A DNA stretch of 64,000 bases, from positions 10,108,501 through 10,172,500 of the forward strand of contig JAGTTD010000001.1 in the NCBI GenBank assembly GCA_018398585.1, written 5' to 3'. Below, in pieces: positions 10,025 to 20,211 of the stretch. A model generated the notes under the pieces. It was not told the origin of the DNA, did not search any database, and saw nothing but the letters and a program-made list of their open reading frames with translations. Numbering within the stretch: position 1 is the first letter of the stretch; every line of letters begins with the position of its first letter. Source of the DNA: Simmondsia chinensis. Lineage: Eukaryota; Streptophyta; Magnoliopsida; Caryophyllales; Simmondsiaceae. A program made the position numbers and the translations under genes.

Positions 10025-10680
10025 TTACCAAGTTCCGTCCTTTTTTGGCGTCAAGGCAGCTAATCCATCCTTCAGGTTCTCTCTGGCGTATCTCCTCGCA
10101 CATAACTTCCAACCTTCAAAGATGGGCTCATCATATGTGGGCTCATCAAATATGGGTGGAGAAGACAAATCAAGATAGTTTGACTCATTAAAGGCAGGTT
10201 CTCTTCTGATGTCACCTAGCGATGCAGATGGCTTCTCTACCTCGTCAACTGCTTTAGCAAACACGGCTCTATCTTTTGACTTTGGGCCATTGGTTTTTGA
10301 CACCTGTGGCGCCTCAACTTTCTTAGGCAACAAGATGATTCTTGTTCCATCAAAGATAGAGCTATATGTGTTCTTTCTCTCATCATATATGGTACCTCTG
10401 TCATATTGCCAAGGTCTTCCAAATAGCATATGACACACATCTATGATAACAACATCACATTACACTGTGTCCCAGTACTTTCTCCTACTTGAGAAACTAA
10501 CCAGACAGCATTTAGGTACTATTATTTGATTTCCTTTCTCGAGCCATTACAATTTGTAAGGTTTTGGATGGCATCCTGGGAGATGACGTTCTCACAGCTC
10601 CCAGAGTCGATTACTAGGCGGCATATCCTCTTGCCAATTGTACATGTCGTCTGGAAGATGTTGGGTCGAAGCCATTCATG
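10025..10680 (-). pseudogene. pol: G2 protease and start of RT
   Basis: Reading the minus strand from about 10675, the protease block CRLVIDSGSCENVIS is visible near 10620-10570 with its DSGS triplet intact. Then come MCHMLFGRPWQYDRG (10438-10394), the family link between protease and RT, and LKDGLAALTPKKDGTW (about 10072-10025), the entry to RT. The spacer between them is longer than in G1, with a repeated FDEPTYDEPIF piece. The frame breaks at 10440 and at 10025, so it is not functional. Confidence 0.7.
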
Positions 10681-10849
10681 CTTCCTTAGGCGTGAAGCCC
10701 ATTCGCCTGACTAATAGTGAGTGACCCTCATCACTCGCTACCTTCTTTTTTTTCTAGGGAAGCTAGCTCGTCCTGAGCCTCTTCGGCCACTATGACGCCA
10801 TCACCTTCAAACTTTGAAAATTCTTCCCGAAGCCTGGACTTCCACCCCT

Positions 10850-11152
10850 AATTGCCTAAACCATTAGAAGCTTTGGTATTTAGCCGAGTCTCTCACATGT
10901 TTCGCCCATGGTCTTCAACCTCTGAATACGGCTCGTTGATATTCTCGTCCATTTCTTCCTCGCCACCCCTGTCGGTGGGTTTTGAGGCTGAGCCATCGGT
11001 GCATGGTTGGGGCTCACTCCCAATTGAATCAAACAGAGTTCAATTTGCTAGAATATTTCTTCCAAGCGCTCAAAACTCCCCTCATTTTGTCATTGAATAT
11101 CGCGATCAAAAATATCTCCAATGGTAGCATACCTTCGTGGTCCGTGGGCCAT
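10850..11152 (-). pseudogene. gag: G2 gag, N-terminal remnant
   Basis: A minus-strand ATG at 11152 starts MAHGPRRYATIGD, the same beginning as gag of G3-G5. A second family block, ELCLIQLGVSPNHAP, ends near 11000. Stops appear within 40 codons. The capsid and zinc-knuckle parts seen in relatives are missing, so most of gag is deleted. Confidence 0.7.
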
Positions 11153-11167
11153 ATTAGAAGTTCTTCT

Positions 11168-11183
11168 GAGTTCTGATACCAAC
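11168..11183 (-). other. Primer binding site of G2 (Met-tRNA type)
   Basis: The minus strand reads GTTGGTATCAGAACTC directly after the 5' LTR end CATCA. TGGTATCAGA matches the initiator Met-tRNA complement. Confidence 0.85.
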
Positions 11184-11671
11184 TGATGCAATTAATTAAA
11201 GGAAAACAGAAGGTTCACAACATTCCCTCAAATTTATTACGAAAATAATTAAGAACAAAGTGGGAAAATGGTAATTCAAATTCTCAAAACCTAAGAATAG
11301 GAGAAAACTCTATAAAATAATGAGAAAATCTATGAATTGAATACCCCAAGACCCTTGCTAGCCCTCTCTTTAAATTGAGGAGTTTTTCAAGCTAGACTCA
11401 AACTCCTAAGGTAAGATCAACGGTTGAGATTGTAATATGTATGCTTCACCTAGCAATCTGTGTAATCATGCTAGAATAAAAGGCTAAAATATAAAAGCGA
11501 TAAATACAAAGATAATTGATAGAAACCTACTAATCTAAACTAAGTATCCTAATCGATATTGAATTATTCTACTCCCTTTTATCGAGCCACGCCTTCTGCT
11601 AGCCAAGCCTAGTGACTCGCCAAGTGCCTCGCGCCTAGCTATCCACCAATTATGAAGGCGGGACTGCATCA
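11184..11671 (-). repeat. G2 5' LTR
   Basis: It is 488 bp and runs on the minus strand from TGATGCAGTCCC (11671) to TGCATCA (11184). It served as the reference for recognising the three pieces of the split 3' LTR. Confidence 0.85.
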
Positions 11672-11727
11672 TTCTTAGCGCCCTGCCTGGACCCCGTAAG
11701 CCGCCGTGATGAATATGTAGCTATATG
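11672..11727 (-). repeat. Internal-region sequence outside the G2 5' LTR
   Basis: CCTGGACCCCGTAAGCCGCC and the following ATGTAGCTA match the end of the G2 internal region at 8924-8962. Here they lie outside the 5' LTR, with about 140 bp missing in between. This is the expected trace of a tandem element pair sharing one LTR. Confidence 0.6.
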
Positions 11728-11733
11728 TATAGT

Positions 11734-12216
11734 ATTGTTGAAAAAATAATGTAATTGAGCAACAAAAATATAACTCTAATACAACAGAGGTGAACTCGAG
11801 CTATAGTAAAATGACTCAAGGTATAAAAATAGTGAGGAGAGATTAAACCGAAGAATTACCACGCCAATAAGAACTGTGCTGCCCTAAGTCGTTTACACCC
11901 CCACACAAGTTCAACAAGGCCAATGGCACTCTGAACTGTAGGAGTAACATAATGCCTACATCAGTAGTATACTCCAGGGAGATGGACTGGACTGAAGCAC
12001 ACTTCAAATTACATAGTAATGATGGAGAGAAAGAATCACATTTGAGAGATAAAGTAGAGTAGCAGAGAAGATGTATTTCGTTGTAATTTAGTATGTCTAA
12101 CAAAGCTCCAAGGTACTAAATTTATAGGCACAAGATTTCCCGTTAAGTAGCTGTCATTTGTGAAAGTTGGGTAGAAAATTTCTGCATTCAATATGGAGAG
12201 TTGCGGATATGGAGGA
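11734..12216 (-). other. Spacer, possible minus-strand LTR remnant
   Basis: There is no gene. On the minus strand a CCTATAAATTTAG box (about 12113-12126), pyrimidine-rich stretches and the end TTTTTTCAACA (about 11734) resemble a copia-type LTR. The start and any target duplication could not be fixed. Confidence 0.3.
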
Positions 12217-12644
12217 TGATGTTGCCATGCCTTTGCATGCATGGCCGGTTTACTTGGTGGAATGGTTTGGCAAGTAGGATAGCTTGGCAGGATGGGAGAC
12301 ATGCGATTAGGAACTAGATTGGGGTATCAGAGTTTCACTTTAAGGAGAAAAGCTTAATACAGATTAGAAGGTTTTATTATTTATGTCTTTATTTACCTAA
12401 TTTAGTTTGAGTCTTTTATTTTAGATGAGGAAGCCCATCTATTTAAGGACGAGGATAATTAAGGTTTTCATTCATTTAATTTCTTAAATTTTCATTGTTT
12501 TATGTGTTTCTTTATTATTCTCAAGTTGTGAGAATGAAGAATAGAACTTTCCCCTTTGTTTCTTAATTGCTTTAGTAATAAAAATTTGAAGGAAGACTGT
12601 TGAATCCTTCTATTCACAATTTTCATCTTTTTAATGCTATATTA
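12217..12644 (+). repeat. G3 5' LTR
   Basis: It begins TGATGTTGCC and ends about TGCTATATTA. The 3' half shares the family layout: TTAAGG box region, CTCAAGTTGTGAGAATG, AATAAAAATTTGAAGGAAG and GTTGAATCCTTC. The start is less certain than the end. Confidence 0.65.
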
Positions 12645-12646
12645 AT

Positions 12647-12658
12647 TAGTATTAGTGC
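12647..12658 (+). other. Primer binding site of G3
   Basis: TAGTATTAGTGC is a diverged form of TGGTATCAGAGC at the expected place, 18 bases before the gag ATG at 12676. Confidence 0.6.
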
Positions 12659-12678
12659 TCAGAACATTTCCCGTAATG

Positions 12679-12697
12679 GCTCGTAGGCGACAGAGTT
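12679..12697 (+). repeat. Left target duplication of the RTE LINE
   Basis: 19 bases starting GCTCGTAGG and ending GACAGAGTT recur at 20212-20230 with one C/T difference. They are codons 2-8 of G3 gag. Confidence 0.8.
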
Positions 12698-12719
12698 TTG
12701 GAAATGTTGGAACGTTGTG

Positions 12720-13400
12720 CTGACACCCCCCACTCCCCTCTCGCTGACACATCCCCAACGTCGGCAACCTCGCCGACCCTCCCCACCACCACTAGTGACG
12801 CCCACCTAGACGGCGAACACCCATCGCTGGTCACTGCGCCGCACCAAACCCACCAGCCAAACACCCACCACCTCACCACCGAACCCCACCACCACCAAAC
12901 ACTACCTCGCCTCACCCAAACAGCACCACCTCGCCATCGATCCCCACCACCACCATCTACACCACCTCAACCACCACCTTGCCTCACCCAAACACCCACC
13001 ACCTCGCCTCACTCACCCAAACACCCACCACCTCCGATATCGTACCCCAACCCCAACCCCACCACCACTTCGCCTCACCTAATCACCCACTACCTCGCCT
13101 CACCTACCTCGAACCCCACCACCACCTCGCCTACCAACGCATGTCTCAAACTCCACCACCGCCATCTTGCCTTACCCATGTAGCACTACCACGCCCACCC
13201 CACAACCACCGACCCATCACCACCCCCCAACTAGACACTCGCACCGGCACCACCACCGCGCTACCCACGCCCCACCCCAACCCAACCCAACCCACTGCAC
13301 CCCTCCATGCCCCACCACCACCGCCAGCCCCTCATCGCCACCAGCACCACGGCCAACACTACAAGGCCAGCAGCCCACTACCGACAATCAAGAGCGGGCC
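12720..13400 (+). other. A/C-rich leader of the RTE LINE, coding a Pro/His/Thr-rich frame
   Basis: The plus strand is almost only C and A (CACC and CCCAA units), against AT-rich surroundings. Open frames 12698-13183 and 12979-13407 read as proline-, histidine- and threonine-rich low-complexity protein with no recognised domain. A consensus splice donor, CAGGTAAGTATT, lies at about 13399-13410. An acceptor-like TTGTTGTGCAGG is at about 13492-13503. The region may be an ORF1 or a 5' UTR. The compositional skew alone can keep frames open, so coding is uncertain. Confidence 0.45.
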
Positions 13401-13647
13401 CAGGTAAGTATTAGCCGGGTTAGAGTACCAACAATGATCCAGCCCCAGGTTTGATCTATCCTTTATTACAGTAGCGTAGTTTTTAATTTAAATTGTTGTG
13501 CAGGCCTCACTTCATTCACTTGGTTCTTTCTCCTTTCATTATTTTTTATTTTTGTGATCTTATTGACTGTGGCAGTATTCTCGTGAGCATGTGCTATATT
13601 AAGCTCCTTGTCTTTGTTAATCACTTACCCGCGTTAGTCACAGCTAG

Positions 13648-14514
13648 TTGAAAATTGCGACCAGTTATGGAACTCCAACATTAAGGCCATCTTTAACGGG
13701 GTTGGGGAGGGGGAGGGGGAGGCAAAAGGGGACAGAGAACCTTAGACTAGGGACACTAAATGTCGGGACACTAATGAGGAAGAGTTTTGAGGTGGTCCAA
13801 ATGATGATGAAAAGAAACATCAACATCCTTTGTCTGCAAGAGACTAAATGGGTAGGCGCGAAAGCCAGGGATGCGCTGGGGCAAAAGCTCTAGTATGCGG
13901 GCAAGGTCAGAGGTAGGAATGGAGTTGGGATCATTGTGGAAAGTAGCCTCAAGGATAAAGTAGTCGGAGTATCAAGAGCTGGTGATAGGATCATAAGTAT
14001 CAAGATGGTACTAGATGGGAAAGTACTGGACGTAATCAGTGCCTACGCACCCCAAATTGGACTAACTAAGCATGGGAAGGAAATATTCTGGGAGGACTTA
14101 GACACAATCATGCAAGGCATACCCCAAACCGAACAAGTAATGATTGGCGGGGATTTCAATGGGCACGTTGGCGCGACGGAGGACGGTTACGCTTCTTACA
14201 ACGGAGGATTCGATTTTGGTACCAGGAATGCAGAGGGCAAAGCCCTACTAGACTTCGTGGTTACATACGACCTAAAGCGGCCCAACACCTTCTTCACAAA
14301 GCATGAGCAACACATCATCACGTGCCAAAGCGGTGGGACAAGAACACAGATTGACTACATACTATTAAGGAAAAGGGTGCAAAGAGACTATAGGGATTGC
14401 AAGGGTACCCCAGGAGAAGACCTATCAACACAACATAGGGTGCTGTGGGCGGATATAAAGGCCGAGAAGAGGTCCAAAAGAACCTTCAAACCTGCGCAGA
14501 CGTATTCCTATTGA
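13648..14514 (+). pseudogene. RTE endonuclease domain (APE-like)
   Basis: The endonuclease nicks target DNA to prime reverse transcription. Blocks in order are LRLGTLNVGTL (about 13741), LCLQETKWVG (13831-13860), the catalytic Glu region, RISIK..VISAYAPQ (about 13990-14055), MIGGDFNGHVG (14140-14172) and RTQIDYILLRK (14341-14373). The last two hold the DxN and Asp/His-side residues typical of the family. The frame is interrupted by TAG at 13891 and TGA at 14512, with no frameshift. Length and block spacing fit plant RTE elements. The first methionine at 13648 is only the first open ATG, and the original start may lie further upstream. Confidence 0.85.
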
Positions 14515-14520
14515 AGGGAA

Positions 14521-15270
14521 TTGAAGGGGGAGAAGTATAAGGCATACAAGGAAAGAGTGGAGGTCGCGCTCGGGGAGGATTGCGAGGGAGATACAAACCA
14601 GATGTGGAACCAACTGGCCCAAAAGATGAGAGGACTGGCACGGGATGTTCTCGGCACGTCAAAGGGAAGGGTACCAAGCAACAGGGAGTCCTGGAGGTGG
14701 TGTGAGGGGGTCCAAGAAAAGATTAAGGCGAAACAAGTTTGTTTCAAAGAGTGGGATCATAACAAAGATGAGGATAAGCGACAGCAGTATCTTTAAGCTA
14801 GGAGAGAAGCGAAGCGAGCAGTCAGGGTAGCACAATCAAGAGCTTATGAGGATTTCTACCAAAGGATGGAGACCAAGGAGGGTGTGAGGGACTTATACAG
14901 AATCGCCAAAGCCAAAGAAAGGAAGACTAGGGACTTGGATAGAGTACATTGCATAAGAGGGGAAGATGGACAAGTACTCGTGGACAGGCATCTAATCAAG
15001 GATAGGTGGAAAACACACTTACACGAGCTGTTCAACGAACAAGGTGGGATAGAGATATCCTTAGGTGATCTTCAAACATCTGAGGGGCATCAAAACCACT
15101 ATAACTGTAGGCAAATTAGCCACGAGGAAGTCAAGGAAGCCCTGAAATTCTTGGGAAGGGGTAAAGCAGTTGGCCCAGATGACATACCCATAGAAGTATT
15201 GAATTGCCTTGGACAGAAGGATGTCAGGTGGTTGAATAAACTATTTAACCAAATCGTTCTAGGTGACAAG
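14521..15270 (+). pseudogene. RTE linker and N-terminal RT part (before hAT insertion)
   Basis: The frame continues from the endonuclease, with one TAA at 14794. A basic, charged linker rich in Lys, Arg and Glu (14521-14960) leads into KDRWKTHLHELFN (about 14998) and GRGKAVGPDDIPIEVL (15157-15204), the PGPDG-like entry of LINE RTs. The frame runs into the hAT target site at 15271 and resumes after 18467. Nothing was lost at the insertion except the reading frame. Confidence 0.85.
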
Positions 15271-15278
15271 ATGCCTGA
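15271..15278 (+). repeat. Left hAT target duplication ATGCCTGA
   Basis: It is identical to 18467-18474. Eight base pairs is the standard hAT target-site length. Confidence 0.95.
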
Positions 15279-15290
15279 TAGAGGTGGCCA

Positions 15291-15460
15291 CCGGGCCGGG
15301 CTCCAGGAAACCGGCCAGGCCCTGCCCGTTTATGGCCCGGACCAGCTCGGCCCGCACTATAGCGAGCTCAGGCCCCCGGGCTCGGGCCTCAGGCCAGTTT
15401 TTGTAGGCCGCAAAGCCTGGCCCGGCCCGCACGGGCCCAACGGCTCGTTTGAATAGAGCC
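15291..15460 (+). promoter_or_regulatory. hAT left subterminal GC-rich repeat region
   Basis: Repeated GGCCCG, CGGGCC and GGCCAGG units are dense here and again at 18384-18454 in mirror orientation. This fits transposase-binding sites. It ends with a small palindrome, AGAGCCGTTGAACGGCTCT. Confidence 0.6.
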
Positions 15461-15787
15461 GTTGAACGGCTCTTTAATTAAATGAAAAAAAAAATTTATA
15501 TTTTATTTTCCTATGAATACTTAAACCTCCTCAACCTATTTCCCTACCAAATCTTCAATCATCTCTTCTCTCTCTATACATTCATCATCTCCCATCTTCT
15601 CTAACTTTTCTAATTGCAAAAATTGTGCTCTAAAGTTCGAAGTTCGTAAAGTATTTGGCCGAAGTTCGAATTTTATTGTTCTCTCGTTTCGGTAATTTTA
15701 GTATCGTAATTTTATTTGATTCGCATTTTTAGTTATTTAATTTGCGTTACTACTTGCATTTTATAAATACTAATCGCTTATACTAAT

Positions 15788-18008
15788 ATGGCACACAACT
15801 CTTCATCATCCTCTAGAGCCGGCCGTGCTAGTTCTAACTCTTCTCGACCACCCGGAATCTCTAAAAGGAGTAGAATTGCCTTACTTGATACTGAAGAACG
15901 AGCTTTTATACAACCAGACCCAACACCCCCATACACTGATGACAGCATAGATTATGACTTTTCACAACAACAAGATTATCATGAGTCAGGTGGTGGTGGG
16001 GTTGGAGACTCACAAACTGATGAGGAACCCACCCCCATCACCGAAGCCCAGCCTGAAACTAGTACCGGTGCTTGTAGGCGTACAACTAGTGGGGTATGGA
16101 AGCACTTTACCCTTAATAAGACAACTAATAAAGCACTTTGTAAATTATGTGACCCACCTAAGGATTTTAGTCATCAACCTGGCAGTGGGACAAGCACATT
16201 AAACAGACATATACTTAGGTGTCACCCTGAGCAATACCCAGAAAAGAGCCAACAACTTCTAGTATAGCAAGTGACCGGTGCACTTGCTAATTTTAGGTTC
16301 TCTCAAGAGAGCAGCCGAAAGGGGCTAGCTAAATATATAATATTGAGTGAAAGGCCTTTTAATACCGGCGAAGACCCAAATTTCGTCAACTACCTCCAAC
16401 GAAATGTGAACCCCGCCATTGTGAGGATTCCCCGGAACATCGTAAAGCGGGACGCTTTTACGTTGTACCACGGGATGAAATCTCGGGTCTTCACACATTT
16501 TGCGACGAACACGAGCATGTTCTCGTTGACGTCGGACGTATGGACTTCGAAACCCGGCCAACCTTATATGTGCATAACGGCACACTTGACTGATGAATCC
16601 TTCATCATCCAAAAGAGGATAATTCATTTTGGACTTTTAGATTGCCCCCAAAATGCCGAGGTAATTACGGGTGTGATTATGTCGGCAGTCCGCGACTGGG
16701 GCATAGAGCGACGTATCTTCAGTATTACGTTCGACAATGTTACCAATAACACTGCAGCCGTTACACATTTAATTAGGCAAATGAGACCAATGTTAGGTGG
16801 GAAGTATTTCCATATTTGTTTCATTTGTCAGATTTTGCATTTAATGGTAATGGATGGTTTAGATCTTGTAAAAGCATCCCTTACCACCTTAAGATCCGTA
16901 ATAATATCAGTTAAATCATCCAACACTAGAAAAAGAAAATTTAAAAATTTATGTAGGTTGCATAACATAGAATATAAACAATTAAAATTAGACTCCCAAA
17001 CTAGGTGGTCGTCTACGGTAGAAATGTTAGAGCGCATTCTACCATACAAAGATGTTCTAATGGAATTCGCCCAGGAAAATCGTGCCGAATGGAGCGATTA
17101 TAACCTGGCCGGTATAAATTGGGAGACAATATATCAAATTTGTAACTTTTTTAGCATGTTTAAAGAGGCAACGACATTTTTTTTCGGGTTGCTACTATCC
17201 GACCATGCCTCAAGCAATATCAAGATTGCTTGATATTGTCAATTGGATGGTGGGTAATGAATCCAACCCCGTTTTGCTCGCATAGATTCAGGCAATGAAA
17301 GAAAAATTTGCCAAATATTATTCTAAACTACCTCTTACATACTGCTTGGCAACTATTTTAGACCTTCGTTGTAAATGCGGGGGTTTCAACTTGTTTTGCC
17401 AACATTTTTTCAAGTATTTGCATCCTACTCTTAATATCGACACTTTCATTGCCGATGTTGATAACGACTTGTATAGTTTATTTTCTTAATATTTCCGTCA
17501 ATTAGCGTCCAATAATCCTAGTACTGCTGCAGTAGGATCTTCCACATCTAGTGGAAGTAGTTCACACACGACATATTCATGGAAGCTGTTGGAGAAATTT
17601 ACGCCCACAGTAGCCCCCACGTCATGTGACGAGCTAGATTATTATTTGCGGACATCGATGGTCCATATTTTCGGGCCGCCGGCCAACCCTCATTTTGACC
17701 TTTTACAATGGTGGAACACAAACCAAACCCCGTATCCCGTGCTTTCCACCATGGCACGTGATATATTAAGTTGTCCGGTGTCTTCAGTAGCATCGGAGTG
17801 TGCTTTCAGTCTTGGTGGCAGGTTTCTTGGAACGAAGAGGGCGAAGCTATCGCCGTCAAGCTTGGAGATGTCCGTGTGCTTGAAGGATTGGCTGCTAGCA
17901 GAGGCAAGAGATCAACAGAGAATGAAGCTGGATTCATCGAGCGATGAAGAAGACAACCGCACAACTGATACCTCAAATGATGGCCTAGATACCCCCCAAG
18001 GCGACTGA
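15788..18008 (+). pseudogene. hAT transposase, stops and one frameshift
   Basis: The product would cut and paste hAT ends. A Ser-rich N-terminus (from ATG 15788) leads to a BED zinc finger: VWKHFTL, CKLC, TLNRHILRCH (about 16096-16227). The catalytic core shows FSLTSDVWTS (about 16520-16550) and SITFDNVTNNTAAV (about 16721-16760), two of the acidic sites. The helical insert follows with HICFICQILHLMVMDGL and TRWSSTVEML. The C-terminal dimerisation domain is clear: DELDYYL, HFDLLQWW, VLSTMARDILSCPVSSVASE, RAKLSPSSLEMSVCLKDWL (17617-17900). TAG at 16265 splits the frame, a shift occurs near 17215, and stops follow at 17282 and 17487. Full family length is present, so this copy died by point changes. 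Confidence 0.9.
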
Positions 18009-18466
18009 TATCAATATTTTTGTATGTCAATTATTTACTTTTAAATATTTACGTCAAAAGACGACCGCACCCCCCATATGTCAAACTTTGTGTTTTTTGA
18101 TAAACAAATTTGTACTTTTAAATATTAGGCCCCAACTGCGTTGTATTTTTACTTGTATTTGTTACGTTATTTATGTATCATTATTTTTTTTGATAAGATA
18201 TTTACCATTATTTATTGTATATTTTATTTTATTATATATATTTAACATTATTTTTTTTAACATGTATTTTTAGCATTATTAGTGCTTGGAAAAAAATGTA
18301 TTTGTATCTCATATTATTTATCAATGAATTACAATAATTTTAGTACAAAACGACTTTGTATTAATATTTTTTTTCTTTTAAAAGGCGGGCCCGGGCCTGG
18401 CCCTTGAGGCCCCCAGCCAGGCCCGCTATATTGGCAGGTCGGCCGGGCCCCTGTTGGCCACCTCTA

Positions 18467-19795
18467 ATGCCTGAGGAATGGAGGAAGAGCACAATGATTC
18501 CAATATATAAGAATAATGGTGACATTTAGAGTTGCGCCAACTATCGGGGCATCAAACTAATGTGCCACACTCTAAAGTTGTGGGAACGGGTCATAGAGAG
18601 GAGGTTAAGGCAAGAGACATAGGTGTCCGAGAACCAATTCGGATTTATGCCCGAGAGATCAACTATAGAAGCAATCCATATCCCAAGTTGAACGATAGAG
18701 CAATACAGGGAGAGACAAAAGGACCTTCATATGGTTTTTATTGATCTAGAGAAGGCATATAATAGAGTGCCAAGAGAGGTGCTTTGGAGAGTTTAGGACA
18801 GGAAAGGCATTCCCGTGCCATACATCCGAGCCATTAGAGACAAGTATGATGAGGCACAAACTATGGTGCGTACAATGGATGGGGAGACAGACGCTTTCCC
18901 GATAACAATAGGGGTATACCAAGGGTCTGCTTTGAGCCCCTATCTATTCATTCTAGTTATGAATGAGCTCACTAGGCACATCCAGGGATGTGTACCTTGG
19001 TGCATGCTTTTTGCAGATGACATAGTACTGGTGGGGGAGTCGCGGGAAGAGATAAATGAGAAGCTAGAAATGTGGAGAGGGGTACTAGAGGCGAAGGGTT
19101 TACGACTAAGCAGAGCCAAGACCGAGCACATGGAACTCAAGTTCGATCCCTCTACCAAGCCTAGCAGGGAAGATGTCAAGATTGGATCAGAGGCCATATC
19201 GAAGAAGGACAGATTCAGGTACTTGGGGTCCACGATACAGCACAACGGCGAAGTGGACGAGGATGTCAACAACCGGATTAAAGCGGGATGGCATAAGTGG
19301 AGGATGGCATCCACGGTACTGTGTGATAGAAAGTTCCCCTTGAAGCTAAAGGAAAGATACTATAAGACGGTTATGAGGCCAATCATGATGTATGGGGCGG
19401 AGTGCAGGGCAATGAAACAACAACACACACAAAAGATGAAGGTGGCAGAGATACGAATGCTAAGGTGGATGTGCGGACACATAAGGAAGGATAGGATCAG
19501 AAACGACATCACAAGAGGCAAATTGGGAGTAGCCTCCATTGAAGATAAATTGAGGGAGCAACGTCTGAGGTGGGTCGGACATGTTAGATGGAGACCGGAC
19601 AACGCCCCAGTAAGGAGATGCAAACAGCCCCTCACTACACTAGGCAGAAGAGGTAGAGGCAGGCAAAAGAAGAGATGGCTTGAGACAATCCGACAAGACC
19701 TCACCCACCTAAACCTTCGGGAGGAGATGGCCTTAGATAGGGCCCAATGGAGGGCTTGCATGAGGGTAATAGAGGCTCCAGTTGGAGTAGGGTAG
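18467..19795 (+). pseudogene. RTE reverse transcriptase, main part (after hAT insertion)
   Basis: RT copies the LINE RNA at the nicked target. The frame resumes at the duplicated MPEEW codons. It shows the blocks [38 protein letters not shown] (18727-18774), the Asp-bearing palm strand, YQGSALSPYLF (18917-18949), CMLFADDIVLVGES (about 19001-19040, catalytic FADD) and FRYLGSTI. The C-terminus has RWMCGHIRKDRIRN, LRWVGHVRWRP and GRGRQKKRWLETIRQDL, all typical of plant RTE. From ATG 18815 to TAG 19793 it is open for 326 codons. Earlier stops are at about 18528, 18618, 18682 and 18794. Confidence 0.88.
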
Positions 19796-20211
19796 CCCAG
19801 ATTTTTAGTACTAGGCCTTGACATCCTATTGGCACGCGTAGGCTGCGTACTGGTTATCATGAGTTGTTACCTGCTACTTGTATACTTATCTTTATCTCTA
19901 TTCTCTATCTCTATCACTATTCTCTATCCTCTATCTCTATCATTACCTTCTTCTTATCTGTGATGTGTGCCTAATGTGGCTTGCTTTGAGTTTGTTGTTT
20001 TGCTCATCGTGTGTTTGGCCCTACTCATGATTGATGCTATCCTGCTGCCAGGTCTCTCGTTCTATGCTGCGGACCAGATTCTCAAGGTTGGGAGTCCTCG
20101 AAAACAACCTCTCTTTAGGGTGGCCCCATGAAAGGTGAAGGCTGCGTACATCTACCCCTCCCAGACCCTACTTATGCGGGAGCCCTTGGAGGCATTGGGT
20201 TTGTTGTTGTT
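19796..20211 (+). other. RTE 3' UTR and conserved tail
   Basis: It has a CTAT/CTCT pyrimidine block (19881-19945), then the tail module from about 20082: GGTTGGGAGTCCTCG, AACCTCTCTTTAGGGT, GAAGGCTGCGTACATC, CTCCCAGACCC, GGGAGCCCTTGGAGGCA, ending TTTGTTGTTGTTG. The same module is repeated at three minus-strand sites in this window. It is the part RTE reverse transcriptase is expected to recognise. Confidence 0.85.

Larger units (their letters stand above)
2065..11671 (-). mobile_element. Ty3/gypsy element G2, degenerate, minus strand, split by two insertions
   Basis: The minus strand reads 5' LTR (11671 to 11184), Met-tRNA primer site, gag start, protease and early RT remnants, an integrase-core scrap, a polypurine tract, then the 3' LTR. 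The 3' LTR survives as three pieces (8764-8600, 7660-7524, 2232-2065), separated by an unknown insert and by the complete element G1. Joined, the pieces total about 470 bp against 488 bp for the 5' LTR. Most of gag and the RT-RNase H region are missing. The outer flanks, CATAT and TTCTT, do not match, so no target duplication is seen. Family assignment rests on LTR ends (TGATG..CATCA) and motifs shared with G1 and G3-G5. Confidence 0.8.
15279..18466 (+). mobile_element. hAT-superfamily DNA transposon, 3,188 bp
   Basis: Terminal inverted repeats TAGAGGTGGCCA (15279-15290) and TGGCCACCTCTA (18455-18466) match perfectly over 12 bases. Exact 8-bp target duplications flank them. Both ends are GC-rich with many GGCCC/GGGCC motifs (15291-15460 and 18384-18454), the usual form of transposase-binding subterminal repeats. 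The interior is AT-rich and carries a broken transposase on the plus strand. Confidence 0.95.
12698..20211 (+). mobile_element. RTE-clade LINE, full length, split by a hAT element
   Basis: This is a non-LTR retrotransposon with an apurinic-type endonuclease and RT in one frame and a (TTG)n 3' end. Both borders are set by the 19-bp target duplication in G3 gag. Removing the hAT insertion and its duplication leaves about 4.3 kb. The order is a 0.7-kb A/C-rich leader, the EN-RT frame (13648-19795), then a 3' UTR with a pyrimidine-rich block and a conserved tail. Decay is by stops rather than frameshifts, apart from the insertion. Related 3' tails occur at 51116, 57421 and 57604. Confidence 0.88.

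Noticed and set aside
12652..12915. Trp/Val-rich minus-strand frame
   Set aside because: It is only the complement of the A/C-rich RTE leader, with no motif or supporting context.
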